The position numbers were made by a program, and so were the translations under genes. The notes below the pieces were generated by a model. The model did not search any database. It was not told the origin of the DNA and saw only the letters and a program-made list of their open reading frames with translations. Shown in pieces: positions 46,010-54,636 of a stretch of 64,000 bases of DNA. Source of the stretch: Microbacterium sp. cf332 (GTDB lineage: Bacteria; Actinomycetota; Actinomycetes; Actinomycetales; Microbacteriaceae). Location: contig NZ_FNKN01000003.1 of the NCBI RefSeq assembly GCF_900102175.1, positions 414-64,413 on the forward strand. Direction: 5' to 3'. Positions within the stretch are counted from its first letter, which is position 1, and each line of letters begins with the position of its first letter.

Positions 46010-47167
46010 TCACGCCTGCAGCTGCTCGCGGTGCTTCGGCCGAGCCCAGCGGGCCGGCAGGTTCGGGCCGTCCCACACCTGGACGATGCCCCAGACGACC
46101 GCGGTGATCGGGACCGCGAGGAGCGTGCCCAGGATGCCGCCGATCGCGGTGCCCGCGGTGAGGGCGACGAGCACGACGAACGAGTGCAGCTTCATCGTGC
46201 GTCCCATCAGCACCGGCTGCAGGAAGTTGCCCTCGAGCTGGTTCACGAGCACCACCGCTCCGACGACGAACACCGCGTTCAGGGGGCCGTTGGCGACGAG
46301 GGCGACGAGGGCGGCCAGGATGCCGGCGAGGGTCGCTCCGACGATCGGGATGAACGCCAGCAGGAACACGAGCACGGCGAGCGGGATCGCGAGGGGCACC
46401 TGCAGGATGAGCAGCGCGATGAAGATGCCGACCGCATCGACGAACGCGACGGCCGCGGTGCCGCGGATGTACGAGCCCAGCACGACCACCGTCTTGTCGC
46501 CGATGCGGCGAGCCCGCCGCTCGTTCGAGCCGCGGAAGGGGCGCAGCAGGAACTCCCACATGCGCGGGCCGTCCTTGAGGAAGAAGAAGAGGATGACGAC
46601 CAGCAGCACGGCGCCCGTGATGAAGGTCGCGACCGCGCTGACGCCGGCGATGGCCCCCGAGCCGAACTGAGCACTCGTGACGAAATCGCCAAGCGCACCC
46701 AGCCACTCGTCGATCTGGCTCTGGTCGATCGAGAACGGCAGCGTCTGCGCCCAGGCGACGAGCTGGTCGAAGCCCTCCTGCGCCTGGGAGTAGAGGTCGT
46801 CCCATTGATCGCGGACGGCCCATACGATCAGCCACGACAGACCCGTCAGCAGTGCCACGATCGTCAGCAGGGTGATGATCGTGGCGAGCAGCGAGGGCAC
46901 GCCGTGTCGCCGCAGCCAACTCATGGCCGGGGCGAAGGCGCACGCGAAGATCAGGGCGAGGATCAGCGGGATCGCGACCACCGACACCTGTCGCAGCACA
47001 TAGACGACGCCGATCGCGAGGATGACCAGGACGATGATCTGGGTCGCGCGGATCGCCAGTCGTCCGAAGCCGTCGGCCCACAGGCTCGCCGGCGCTCGCT
47101 CGGCGGTGCGATCGATGGCATCCGCCAGCACGGTCTCGGGCCGCGGGCCCCGTCGGAACAGGCTCAT
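46010..47167 (-). CDS. AI-2E family (PurR-associated/YdiK-like) transporter
   Basis: A 385-residue membrane protein with about eight hydrophobic helices. Family hallmarks are the tandem early helices (IIVLVILAIGVVYVLRQVS), a long soluble loop with amphipathic helices (about 130-190), LFFFLKDGPR, and late FIPIVGATLAG and EGNFLQPVLMGR. The ATG at 47167 is preferred over the GTG at 47173 because a TACCGT -10 box (minus, 47175-47180) lies 7 bases before the ATG and would start a leaderless mRNA. AI-2 transport itself is doubtful for most members. Confidence 0.9.
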   Translation of the reverse strand: MSLFRRGPRPETVLADAIDRTAERAPASLWADGFGRLAIRATQIIVLVILAIGVVYVLRQVSVVAIPLILALIFACAFAPAMSWLRRHGVPSLLATIITLLTIVALLTGLSWLIVWAVRDQWDDLYSQAQEGFDQLVAWAQTLPFSIDQSQIDEWLGALGDFVTSAQFGSGAIAGVSAVATFITGAVLLVVILFFFLKDGPRMWEFLLRPFRGSNERRARRIGDKTVVVLGSYIRGTAAVAFVDAVGIFIALLILQVPLAIPLAVLVFLLAFIPIVGATLAGILAALVALVANGPLNAVFVVGAVVLVNQLEGNFLQPVLMGRTMKLHSFVVLVALTAGTAIGGILGTLLAVPITAVVWGIVQVWDGPNLPARWARPKHREQLQA

Positions 47168-47247
47168 GACCACGACGGTAGCGGACCGAGCCGATCGGGA
47201 CCGGGGGTTGCGCTCGGCACCTCCGCGCGACAGGCGGGTCGCAGAGG

Positions 47248-47280
47248 CGGTGCGACCCGTTCACCCTCCCGTTGCCGACC
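47248..47280 (+). promoter_or_regulatory. Candidate PHO-box-like direct repeats ahead of alkaline phosphatase
   Basis: Three adjacent 11-base units can be set out: CGGTGCGACCC, GTTCACCCTCC and CGTTGCCGACC. The middle one carries the GTTCACC core of the actinobacterial PhoP box. It lies about 90 bases before the phosphatase ATG, in the 204-base gap that is otherwise empty apart from the AGAGGA ribosome-binding sequence. The outer units are weak, so this is tentative. Confidence 0.3.
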
Positions 47281-47371
47281 GGTCGGCGGGCGGCCACCCG
47301 CGCCGCCCAGGGTGGAGGAGCCGCCCAGTCGCGGCGGCTTCCATACCCCCCCGATACGAAAGAGGATCTCC

Positions 47372-49255
47372 ATGCACCGGAGAGCGCACACGCGCGCCTG
47401 CACCCTGACCGCGACGAGCATCGTCGCGGGTCTCGCCCTCGCGTCGATCCCGGCGCTCGCCGCGACCGCCACGACCGGCGCCGGCACCGGCACCGACCCG
47501 TCGGCGCCGAAGAACATCATCCTGCTCATCTCCGACGGAGCGGGCTACAACCAGTTCGACGCCGCCAGCCTCTTCGAGCACGGTACGAGCGCCCACCAGG
47601 TCACCGTCGATCCCGCGAGCGGCGCGATCGCGCACGCGCCCGCGGTGCCGGGCCAGGTCTACGAGAACTGGCCCGTGCAGGTCGGGCAGTCGCACTACTC
47701 GGCATCGGGCCGGGCCGAGTACGTGACCGAGCAGGCGTGGGGCGACTTCACCTGGGTCGCCTCGGGCGCCACCGACTCGGCGGCTGCGGGCACCGCCCTC
47801 GGCACGGGCGTCAAGACGAACAACGGCATGCTCGGCATCACGCCGGGCGGCGATCGCCTGCTCACGGTCGGTGAGCAGGCGCAGGCGGTCGGCAAGAAGG
47901 TCGGCCTCGTGACCTCGGTGCCCTTCAACCACGCCACTCCCGCCGGCTTCATCGCGCACAACGCCGACCGCAACGACTATCAGGGGCTCGCGGCCGAGAT
48001 GATCGACAGCGGCGTGGACGTCCTCATGGGCGGCGGGCATCCGTACTACACCGACGCGCACGAGTCTCGCGCCGCGAACTGGACCTGGATCGCGGAAGAC
48101 GACTACCAGCGCGTGGCGTCCGGCGCGACGCCGTACACCTTCGTCGAGGATCGTGCCGACTTCGAGGTCCTCGCTGCCGGCGGCGACGTACCCGAGAAGG
48201 TGTTCGGCCTCGCTCAGGTGGCCGAGACGCTGCAGTACAACCGTCCGGGTCTCACCAACGACGATGTGCTGCCGTACAGCGACCCGGCGAACGACGTCGC
48301 CGACCTCGACACCCTCGCGCAGGGGGCCCTCAACGTGCTCGACACGGGTGACGAGGGATTCTTCCTCATGGTCGAGGGCGGCGCGGTCGATTGGGCCGGG
48401 CACGCGAACCAGAGCACCCGTCTCGTCGAAGAGCAGATCGCTTTCAACGACGCGGTCGAAGCCGTCGAGTCGTGGGTCGACAGCAACAGCAGCTGGGACG
48501 AGACGCTCGTCATCGTCACCGCGGACCACGAGACCGGCTACCTCGCCGGGCCGGGGTCGGGACCGGACGCCGGCTGGACGCCGCTCACCGGGGCAGCCGG
48601 CGAGCTGCCCGGTCTCGACTGGCACTCGGGCGGGCACACGAATGCGCTCGTGCCGGTGTTCGCCCGCGGCGCCGGAGCCGATGTGCTCGATGCGCGCGCC
48701 GACCAGTGGGACCTCGTGCGCGGCGCGTACCTCGACAACACGGCCATCGGCGAGACGATCTTCGACTTCCTCGGCCACGCCGAGCGTGGCTCGGCCGACG
48801 CCGTGCCGCTCGAGGCCACGGTCGCCGGTCAGCAGGCCGACGGCGCCCTGAGCCTGAGCATCGCCGGTCACGGCGAGCGGGTCTCGTTCACCGGTTCCGG
48901 TTCTCAGCTCGACGCCACGCTGCCGCTGGTCACCGTGGCCGACACCCGCAACGAGGTGCGCGCGCAGGGTCGCGGCTGGACCCTCGCCGGATCGGCGAGC
49001 GCATTCGTCGCCGGAAACCGCACCCTCGAGGCCGAGAACCTCGCCTGGACCCCGCGCGTCGTCCGCTCCGAATCGGGCGCGGCGGCCGGTGGTCGCGCGA
49101 CCTTGCAGGCCCCGGCGACGCTGGCTGCGGCCGACCGCACCTCGCGCCTCGGCGCGACCGTCGTCGGAGCCGATCTCGATCTCGCTGTCCCGGCCGATGC
49201 GGCCGGCGGCCGATACGGCAGCGAGATCACCCTCACCCTGTTCGCGCAGGACTGA
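47372..49255 (+). CDS. Secreted alkaline phosphatase
   Basis: A 627-residue PhoA-family enzyme. A Sec signal peptide (about 1-30, basic start, VAGLALASIPALA) precedes the catalytic domain. LLISDGAGYNQ holds the first metal aspartate, ATDSAAAGTALGTG the nucleophile S136, and VTADHETGYL and WHSGGHTN the later metal ligands. The last 150 or so residues (about 475-627) form an Ala/Thr/Val-rich beta domain of unknown role not found in E. coli PhoA. It is predicted to be released or wall-linked and to scavenge phosphate. A DUF916 gene follows 70 bases downstream. Confidence 0.93.
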   Translation: MHRRAHTRACTLTATSIVAGLALASIPALAATATTGAGTGTDPSAPKNIILLISDGAGYNQFDAASLFEHGTSAHQVTVDPASGAIAHAPAVPGQVYENWPVQVGQSHYSASGRAEYVTEQAWGDFTWVASGATDSAAAGTALGTGVKTNNGMLGITPGGDRLLTVGEQAQAVGKKVGLVTSVPFNHATPAGFIAHNADRNDYQGLAAEMIDSGVDVLMGGGHPYYTDAHESRAANWTWIAEDDYQRVASGATPYTFVEDRADFEVLAAGGDVPEKVFGLAQVAETLQYNRPGLTNDDVLPYSDPANDVADLDTLAQGALNVLDTGDEGFFLMVEGGAVDWAGHANQSTRLVEEQIAFNDAVEAVESWVDSNSSWDETLVIVTADHETGYLAGPGSGPDAGWTPLTGAAGELPGLDWHSGGHTNALVPVFARGAGADVLDARADQWDLVRGAYLDNTAIGETIFDFLGHAERGSADAVPLEATVAGQQADGALSLSIAGHGERVSFTGSGSQLDATLPLVTVADTRNEVRAQGRGWTLAGSASAFVAGNRTLEAENLAWTPRVVRSESGAAAGGRATLQAPATLAAADRTSRLGATVVGADLDLAVPADAAGGRYGSEITLTLFAQD

Positions 49256-49325
49256 GGATCGACCGGTGGGGGCGGGCCGAGCCCGTCCCCACCACCGCCC
49301 TGTCCTCCCGCCCCCGGAGACCGCC

Positions 49326-50405
49326 ATGCCCCGCCCTGCTCGTCCCCGCCCTGCTCGTCCCCGCCCCGCCGGGCTTCTCGTCGCGGCCGCTCTCGTCATC
49401 GCCTCGGCGACGCTGACCGTCGGCCCGCCCGCCGCCGCGTCATCCGTCGTCGCCGCGCCGTCGTCTGCTGCGACCGGCCCCGTGACCGAGTGGGGTGTCG
49501 TGCCCGCCGACGCCTCCGGCCCCGACGGCCGCGTGTCGTTGCGCCACGCGATCGATCCGGGGGCGACGGTCCGCGATGCGATCGCCGTCACCAACCACTC
49601 CGCGGATGCCGCGGTGTTCGTGGTCGCGGCCGGAGACGGGATCGCTGGGGCGGACGGTGCGTACGACGTCCGAACCGACGACCCGGTCGCCGGCGGATCG
49701 TGGGTCTCGGTCGCCGGCCTCGACGACGGATCGCTGGCGCTCGCGGCGGGGGAGACCCGCGTGCTCCCCGTCGCGATCGGCGTCCCCGCGGACGCGACGC
49801 CCGGCGATCATCCCGCCGGGATCGTCGTTGCGCTCAGCAGCGAGGAGTCGGGGGTCACCGTCACCCACCGCGTCGGCGTGCGAATGCACCTGCAGGTGAC
49901 GGGCGAGATCGCCCCGTCGCTGCGGATCGACGCCGCAGCGGCGACCTTCGAGCCGTCGTGGCAGCCCTTCTCCGCGGGCACGTTGCGGGTGGAGTACCGC
50001 GTGACGAACACGGGCAACGTGCGATTCGGTGCGAGCGCGGATGCGCGTGCCTCGGGGATCCTCGGCGCCCTGCCGGCCGCCGGCAGCGATGAGGTCTTCG
50101 AGCTGCTGCCGGGCGGGTCGGCCACCCGGCGCATCGACATCCCGCTGACCCCGCTCTTCTTCGCGGCCGGCGAGGTGCTCGTCACGCCGGTCTCGCTGGG
50201 CGACGATCGGGCGCCGCTCCCCGAGGCCGCCTCGTCGAGCTTCTCATCGGCGGCCGTGCCGTGGTCGGCGCTCATTCTCGCCGTGGGCACGGGTGCTGTC
50301 CTCGCGGCGGTGATCCTGCTCGTCGTCCGCGCTCGCGGCCGTACGCAGCGACGGATCGCGGCCGCGGCCGAGGCCGCCGTCGCGGCCGATCGCGCTCGCC
50401 GCTGA
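49326..50405 (+). CDS. DUF916-like surface protein with C-terminal membrane anchor
   Basis: A 359-residue exported protein. An Arg-Pro repeat start and a signal peptide (LLVAAALVIASATLTVG) precede a DUF916-type domain: EWGVVPADASGPDGRVS, DPGATVRDAIAVTNHS, and a second Ig-like half (LRVEYRVTNTGNVRFG). A single helix near 315-340 and an Arg/Ala-rich tail anchor it. In Firmicutes this domain binds peptidoglycan and WxL proteins. Its partner in actinobacteria is not known to me. Confidence 0.83.
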   Translation: MPRPARPRPARPRPAGLLVAAALVIASATLTVGPPAAASSVVAAPSSAATGPVTEWGVVPADASGPDGRVSLRHAIDPGATVRDAIAVTNHSADAAVFVVAAGDGIAGADGAYDVRTDDPVAGGSWVSVAGLDDGSLALAAGETRVLPVAIGVPADATPGDHPAGIVVALSSEESGVTVTHRVGVRMHLQVTGEIAPSLRIDAAAATFEPSWQPFSAGTLRVEYRVTNTGNVRFGASADARASGILGALPAAGSDEVFELLPGGSATRRIDIPLTPLFFAAGEVLVTPVSLGDDRAPLPEAASSSFSSAAVPWSALILAVGTGAVLAAVILLVVRARGRTQRRIAAAAEAAVAADRARR

Positions 50406-50416
50406 GGGGCCGCGGG

Positions 50417-51664
50417 TCAGACGAACGCGCCGACGCCCGTGATGTCGCGTCCGAGGAGCAGGGCCTGCACGCTCTCCGTGCCCTCGTAGGTGTGAATAGC
50501 CTCGATGTCGGCGAGGTGCTGCATCACGCCGTTCTCGATCAGGATGCCGTTGCCGCCGAGCAGATCGCGCGCGATCTGCGCGACCCGGCGTGCGACCCGG
50601 GTGTTGTGGTACTTCGCGAGCGACGCCTGGGTCGGGCGCAGCCCGCCGGAGATCTCGAGATCGGCGAGGCGTCGGCAGTAGAGCTGCATCGCCGTGAGCT
50701 CGTCGAGCATCTGGGCGAGACGTTCCTGCACCATCTGCGAGCGCGCGAGAGGGCGGCCGAACTGGATGCGCTCCCCGGCGTAGGTCACCGCGGCCTCGTA
50801 GCATGCGGTGGCGTGACCCAGCGCCGACCAGGCGACGCCCGACCGGGTGGCGTAGAGCACGGTCGAGGCGTCGCGGAACGACCGCGTGCCTTCGAGCACC
50901 GCGTCCGCCGGCAGTCGGACATCGCGTAACGCGACGTGCGCCTGGTGGATGCCGCGCAGCGAGGCCTTCCCGGCGATGACCGTGCCGGTGTAGCCCGGCC
51001 GGTCCTGCTCGACGAGGAAGCAGCGGACGGCGCCGTTCAGCTCGTCACCCTCGTCGTCGACGCGTGCCCAGACGAAGGTGACACCGCCCGAAGCACCGTT
51101 GCCGATCCACTTCTTGGCTCCGCGCAGCACCCACTCGTCGCCTTCGCGGCGAGCGGTGGTCTCGAGCGAGACGGAGTCGGAGCCGTGGTCGGGCTCGGTG
51201 AGGGCGAAGCTGCCGAGCACCTCGCCGGTCGCGAGGGGCCGGAGCCAACGGTCCTGCTGCGCCCGCGACCCGAAGAGCACCAGGGTGCGGACCGCGAGGC
51301 CGCCCTGCACGGCCAGCACAGTGCCCAGGGATCCGTCGCCGCGAGAGATCTCCATGTTGACCAGGCCCGCGCCGAGCGGGCTGATGCGGGTGAGCTCGGG
51401 GTGCTCGATACCGTCGACATAGAGGTCGAGCTCGCCCATGCGTCGGACGAGGTCGAGGGGGTACTCGGCCGTGTCCCACGCCCGCCGCATCCGATCGCCC
51501 ACCTCGTCGACGAAGCCGCGCGCGCGGTCCCACGCGGCCCGGTCGGCGCCGTCGACGTCGGCGAAGACGCCGTAGTAGTCGGTGTCGCGGCGCCCCGTGA
51601 GGTCGTAAGAGGTCACCCGTTCGCCCGGCAGCAGATCGTCGTCGAACCGCACGTCATCAGTCAT
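50417..51664 (-). CDS. Acyl-CoA dehydrogenase, glutaryl-CoA dehydrogenase-like
   Basis: A 415-residue FAD enzyme. FALTEPDHGSD is the FAD-binding block and WVLRGAKKWIGNG the next. The catalytic glutamate lies in HTYEGTESVQALLLGR, a form seen in glutaryl-CoA dehydrogenases. The substrate (glutaryl-CoA or another acyl-CoA) is inferred. The ATG at 51664 was chosen over the GTG at 51679 because a -35/-10 pair placed in the upstream inverted repeat would start transcription right at this ATG. It is likely controlled by a repressor at that repeat. Confidence 0.9.
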   Translation of the reverse strand: MTDDVRFDDDLLPGERVTSYDLTGRRDTDYYGVFADVDGADRAAWDRARGFVDEVGDRMRRAWDTAEYPLDLVRRMGELDLYVDGIEHPELTRISPLGAGLVNMEISRGDGSLGTVLAVQGGLAVRTLVLFGSRAQQDRWLRPLATGEVLGSFALTEPDHGSDSVSLETTARREGDEWVLRGAKKWIGNGASGGVTFVWARVDDEGDELNGAVRCFLVEQDRPGYTGTVIAGKASLRGIHQAHVALRDVRLPADAVLEGTRSFRDASTVLYATRSGVAWSALGHATACYEAAVTYAGERIQFGRPLARSQMVQERLAQMLDELTAMQLYCRRLADLEISGGLRPTQASLAKYHNTRVARRVAQIARDLLGGNGILIENGVMQHLADIEAIHTYEGTESVQALLLGRDITGVGAFV

Positions 51665-51701
51665 GACATCCAGTATCACTCTGATTGATACTGGATGTCA
51701 T
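51663..51701 (-). promoter_or_regulatory. Promoter-operator of the acyl-CoA dehydrogenase: perfect 16-base inverted repeat
   Basis: Arms ATGACATCCAGTATCA (51663-51678) and its exact reverse complement (51686-51701) flank CTCTGAT. On the minus strand ATGACA (a -35-like hexamer) and GATACT (a -10-like hexamer, 51677-51672) are 18 bases apart within the repeat, and the start point would fall on the ATG at 51664. A repressor bound here would cover the entire promoter. Confidence 0.85.
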
Positions 51702-51714
51702 CGTTGGGGATGCG

Positions 51715-52209
51715 TCAGCGCACCATCCGCGCGTCGGTGATGCGGGGCGCCGTCGGATCGATCTGCTCGATGCCGTCGAATTCGAACCCGTTACGGCGGT
51801 AGAACGCGATCGCGCGAGGGTTCTCCTTCGCGACCCAGAGCTCGGCGGGTCCGGCGCCCAGGACGGCCTCGAGCAGGGACTGGCCCGCCCCGGTGCCGTG
51901 ATGGGCCGCGGCGACGTAGATCGCGTACAGCTGGCGCTCGCGGCGCGGCGGCGCCTCCCCGCTCGTGACCGTCGGCCCCGCCCACGCGAACCCGACGAGG
52001 TCGCCCCCCGCGTCCGCGACGCGTACCGTCATGTCGGGGCGCGCGTCGGCCAGCACGTGCCTCCACATACGGTGCCGGCCCTCGATGAACTCGCGCGTGA
52101 AGAAGCCCGCGGGCAGCAGGTGCGCATACGACTCGCGCCACGTCTCGACGTGCAGGGCGGCCAGAGGGCCGGCGTCGGCAGCGCTCGGCTCGCGGATCGT
52201 GATCTCCAT
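51715..52209 (-). CDS. GNAT-family N-acetyltransferase
   Basis: A 164-residue acetyltransferase with a normal GNAT layout: TIREPSAADAGPLAALH start, acetyl-CoA loop AAHHGTGAGQSLLEAV, then LWVAKENPRAIAFYRRNGFE. The ATG at 52209 was chosen because it opens the canonical fold; a frame extension to 52251 adds unconserved residues. Substrate unknown. It lies upstream of, and in the same direction as, the acyl-CoA dehydrogenase. Confidence 0.9.
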   Translation of the reverse strand: MEITIREPSAADAGPLAALHVETWRESYAHLLPAGFFTREFIEGRHRMWRHVLADARPDMTVRVADAGGDLVGFAWAGPTVTSGEAPPRRERQLYAIYVAAAHHGTGAGQSLLEAVLGAGPAELWVAKENPRAIAFYRRNGFEFDGIEQIDPTAPRITDARMVR

Positions 52210-52259
52210 GGAACCATCCTCGCCACTCGGCGCGGACGGTGTCCTCACCACACCGGCCC

Positions 52260-52289
52260 GGATGTCGGCGGATGTCGGCGGATGTCGTC
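52260..52289. repeat. Three tandem 10-base units (GGATGTCGGC)
   Basis: Two perfect copies and one with a changed end (GGATGTCGTC) lie in the 146-base gap between the TetR gene and the GNAT gene. I see no promoter or gene in the rest of this gap. Confidence 0.75.
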
Positions 52290-52355
52290 ATCCCGCGTCA
52301 CGTCACATCGTGCGCGGCATAGAGCCCGCCGCGCATCGCGCCTCGCCGCGGCCCC

Positions 52356-53021
52356 TCAGGAGAGGTCGTCGCGGAGGCGGCGCGCGACCTCGCCCACCGG
52401 CATCCGGCGCGGGAAGACGGCGACGACGACGTCGTCAGGCGCGGGCGGCTCGCCCTCGGGGTGCACCGCGAAGCGATGCAAGAGGTCGTCGAGAGCGCTC
52501 TCGAGGGTCGCGCGCGACACCGCGTCGTCGCCGCGGATGGCGCGGCGCAGCACGTGGTTGTGCACGGCGGTGGCCGCGGCGCTGAATGCGACGGCATCCG
52601 CGGGGTCGAGACCCGGCAGGTGAGCGCGCAGATGCTCGGCGAAGAGCCGCTCGTAACGGAAGACGGTCACGATCTCGCGGTCGCGGAGCGACGGGATGCC
52701 GCGGACGACGCGGTAGCGTCGCCGCGCGAGCCCGAGGTCGGCGGCGAAGTGGTCGAACGCGGCGAGCACCGCGTCGCACACCGCGCGCCACGGGCTCTCG
52801 TGCGGCGCGTCGAGAAGGTCGCGCAGGGACGCGAGGGCGACGTCGTGGTCGGCGAACACGACATCGTCCTTGCCGCCGTATTGCCGGAAGAACGTCGACC
52901 GCGACATGCCCGCCGCTCGCGCGATGTCGTCGACCGACGTGCGCTCGTACCCCTGCTCGTCGAAGAGCGCCACGGCGGCCGCGACGAGGGCGCCGCCGGT
53001 GGTGCGAGGGGCGTCGGTCAT
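52356..53021 (-). CDS. TetR-family transcriptional regulator
   Basis: A 221-residue regulator. The helix-turn-helix is SVDDIARAAGMSRSTFFRQY (about 28-47). The C-terminal ligand domain is unlike the BioQ gene's. It is divergent from the FAD-Rieske oxidoreductase, with 61 bases between. A TAGGCT -10 box (minus, 53030-53035) is 8 bases before the ATG. The short palindrome CAAGTCGCTTG (53040-53050) next to it could be its operator. The oxidoreductase is the most likely target; the acyl-CoA dehydrogenase operator is a second candidate. Confidence 0.9.
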   Translation of the reverse strand: MTDAPRTTGGALVAAAVALFDEQGYERTSVDDIARAAGMSRSTFFRQYGGKDDVVFADHDVALASLRDLLDAPHESPWRAVCDAVLAAFDHFAADLGLARRRYRVVRGIPSLRDREIVTVFRYERLFAEHLRAHLPGLDPADAVAFSAAATAVHNHVLRRAIRGDDAVSRATLESALDDLLHRFAVHPEGEPPAPDDVVVAVFPRRMPVGEVARRLRDDLS

Positions 53022-53029
53022 GGGCACCG

Positions 53030-53050
53030 AGCCTAGTGTCAAGTCGCTTG
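53030..53050. promoter_or_regulatory. Candidate TetR promoter-operator
   Basis: It contains the minus-strand -10 box TAGGCT (53030-53035) and, directly upstream of it, the 11-base palindrome CAAGTCGCTTG (53040-53050). This position would let a repressor block the regulator's own promoter and affect the divergent oxidoreductase. The palindrome is short, so confidence is low. Confidence 0.35.
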
Positions 53051-53082
53051 CCGCCGGCCCGCGCCGAGCGTTGGATGCGGGC

Positions 53083-54609
53083 ATGACCTCGCTGTGGAAG
53101 ACCGACGTCGCGCCGCCTGTTGCAACACCGTTCGAGCCGGGGCGCAGACACGACGTGATCGTCGTCGGTGCCGGTCTCACGGGTCTCGCCACGGCCCTCG
53201 AGCTCGTCCGCGGCGGCATGGATGTCGCGGTCGTCGAACGCGGCGGCATCGGTGAACTCGCCTCGGGGTCCAACACCGGCAAGATCTCGCTGCTGCAGGG
53301 GACGACCCTCTCGGCCCTCCGTCGGCACCACCCCGCATCGCTCGTGCGGGCGTACGTGGAGGCGAACCGCGACGGCTTCGAGTGGACGACCCGTGCCGCC
53401 GACGAGCTCGGCGTGCCGACGACCGTGCGCACCGCCGTCACCCACGCGGAGTCCGCGGCCGGGGTGCGGGCGGTGACCGACGAGTACCGGGCGGCCCGCG
53501 AAGCCGGACTCGACGTGCGGCTCGCCACCGCCGACGAGCTCGCCGCCGGTCCCGTACGCATGGCCACGGCTGTCGTGCTCGATCAGCAGCGTGCGATCGA
53601 CCCGATGAGCCTGTTGACGGCACTGGCAGGCGCCTTCGTCGCGGCCGGAGGACGGCTGCACTTGAGCACGGCCGTGCGGCGTGTGCGGGTGCTGCCGAGG
53701 CCGCGCATCGAGACCGAGCACGGCTCGCTCTTCGCGACGGACATCGTGCTCGCGACGGGGACGCCTTTCACCGACCGCGGCCTGTACTTCGCCAAGACGA
53801 GCGCCGCCCGCTCGGTCTGCGTCTCGTTCGACCTCGTCGGCGACGTCCCCGACGACATGTACCTGTCGGCCGACGACCCCACCCGCTCGGTCCGCACCGT
53901 GACGGCCGCCGATGGTGCGGGTGCCGCATCGGACCGGGCGCCGCAGCTCATCGTCGGAGGAGCCGGGCATCCCGTCGGACGTGCGTCGAGCGAGCGCGAG
54001 CTCGCCGAGGAGCTCGTCGCCTGGGCCCGCGACACCCTCCCGGTCGGAACCGAGACCCATCGGTGGTCGGCGCAGGACTACACCTCGCACAACCTCGTGC
54101 CGTTCATCGGGGTGATGCCGCGCACGCTCGGACGGGTGCGGTTCGCGACGGGCTACGCGAAATGGGGGCTCACGAACGCGCCGGCCGCCGCTCTGCGGAT
54201 CGCGAGCGAGCTGCACGGCGAGAGACGGCGCGATCGCCCGTCGTGGATGACGGTCATCGGCACGCGGCTGACGGTACCGGCCGATCTGGCGCGCGGAGCC
54301 GCCGAGAACGCGAAAGCGGGCACCGAGGCGGCGCGTGGCTGGGCCGGGGCGCTCGGCCGGTCGACCCCCGTGGCGAGGCCGGCCGAAGGCACGGGGACGG
54401 TTGCCGGAAAGCACGGGCGACCCGTCGGCGTGTCCACGGTCGACGGCGAAACCCGCGCGGTCAGCGCGATCTGCCCGCACCTGGGTGGTGTGCTCGAGTG
54501 GAACGATCTCGAATGCACGTGGGACTGCCCGCTGCACGCCTCGCGGTTCACGCCGGCGGGCGAACGGATCGAGGGGCCTGCCTCGACCGGGCTGCGACGC
54601 CTGCGCTGA
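53083..54609 (+). CDS. FAD-dependent oxidoreductase with C-terminal Rieske domain
   Basis: A 508-residue fusion. A DAO-type FAD domain (HDVIVVGAGLTGLATALEL, GxGxxG at 29-34; SGSNTGKISLLQGTTL) spans about 1-390, and a Rieske [2Fe-2S] domain spans about 420-508, with ligands C464, H466, C482 and H485. The layout matches the FAD-Rieske proteins common in actinobacteria and Bacillus (YhfW-like). Electron flow between the cluster and FAD is expected, but the substrate is unknown. It is divergent from the TetR gene and convergent with the acyl-CoA synthetase. Confidence 0.92.
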   Translation: MTSLWKTDVAPPVATPFEPGRRHDVIVVGAGLTGLATALELVRGGMDVAVVERGGIGELASGSNTGKISLLQGTTLSALRRHHPASLVRAYVEANRDGFEWTTRAADELGVPTTVRTAVTHAESAAGVRAVTDEYRAAREAGLDVRLATADELAAGPVRMATAVVLDQQRAIDPMSLLTALAGAFVAAGGRLHLSTAVRRVRVLPRPRIETEHGSLFATDIVLATGTPFTDRGLYFAKTSAARSVCVSFDLVGDVPDDMYLSADDPTRSVRTVTAADGAGAASDRAPQLIVGGAGHPVGRASSERELAEELVAWARDTLPVGTETHRWSAQDYTSHNLVPFIGVMPRTLGRVRFATGYAKWGLTNAPAAALRIASELHGERRRDRPSWMTVIGTRLTVPADLARGAAENAKAGTEAARGWAGALGRSTPVARPAEGTGTVAGKHGRPVGVSTVDGETRAVSAICPHLGGVLEWNDLECTWDCPLHASRFTPAGERIEGPASTGLRRLR

Positions 54610-54636
54610 GGGCCCGGCCCGGTCGGCGGATCGGGA

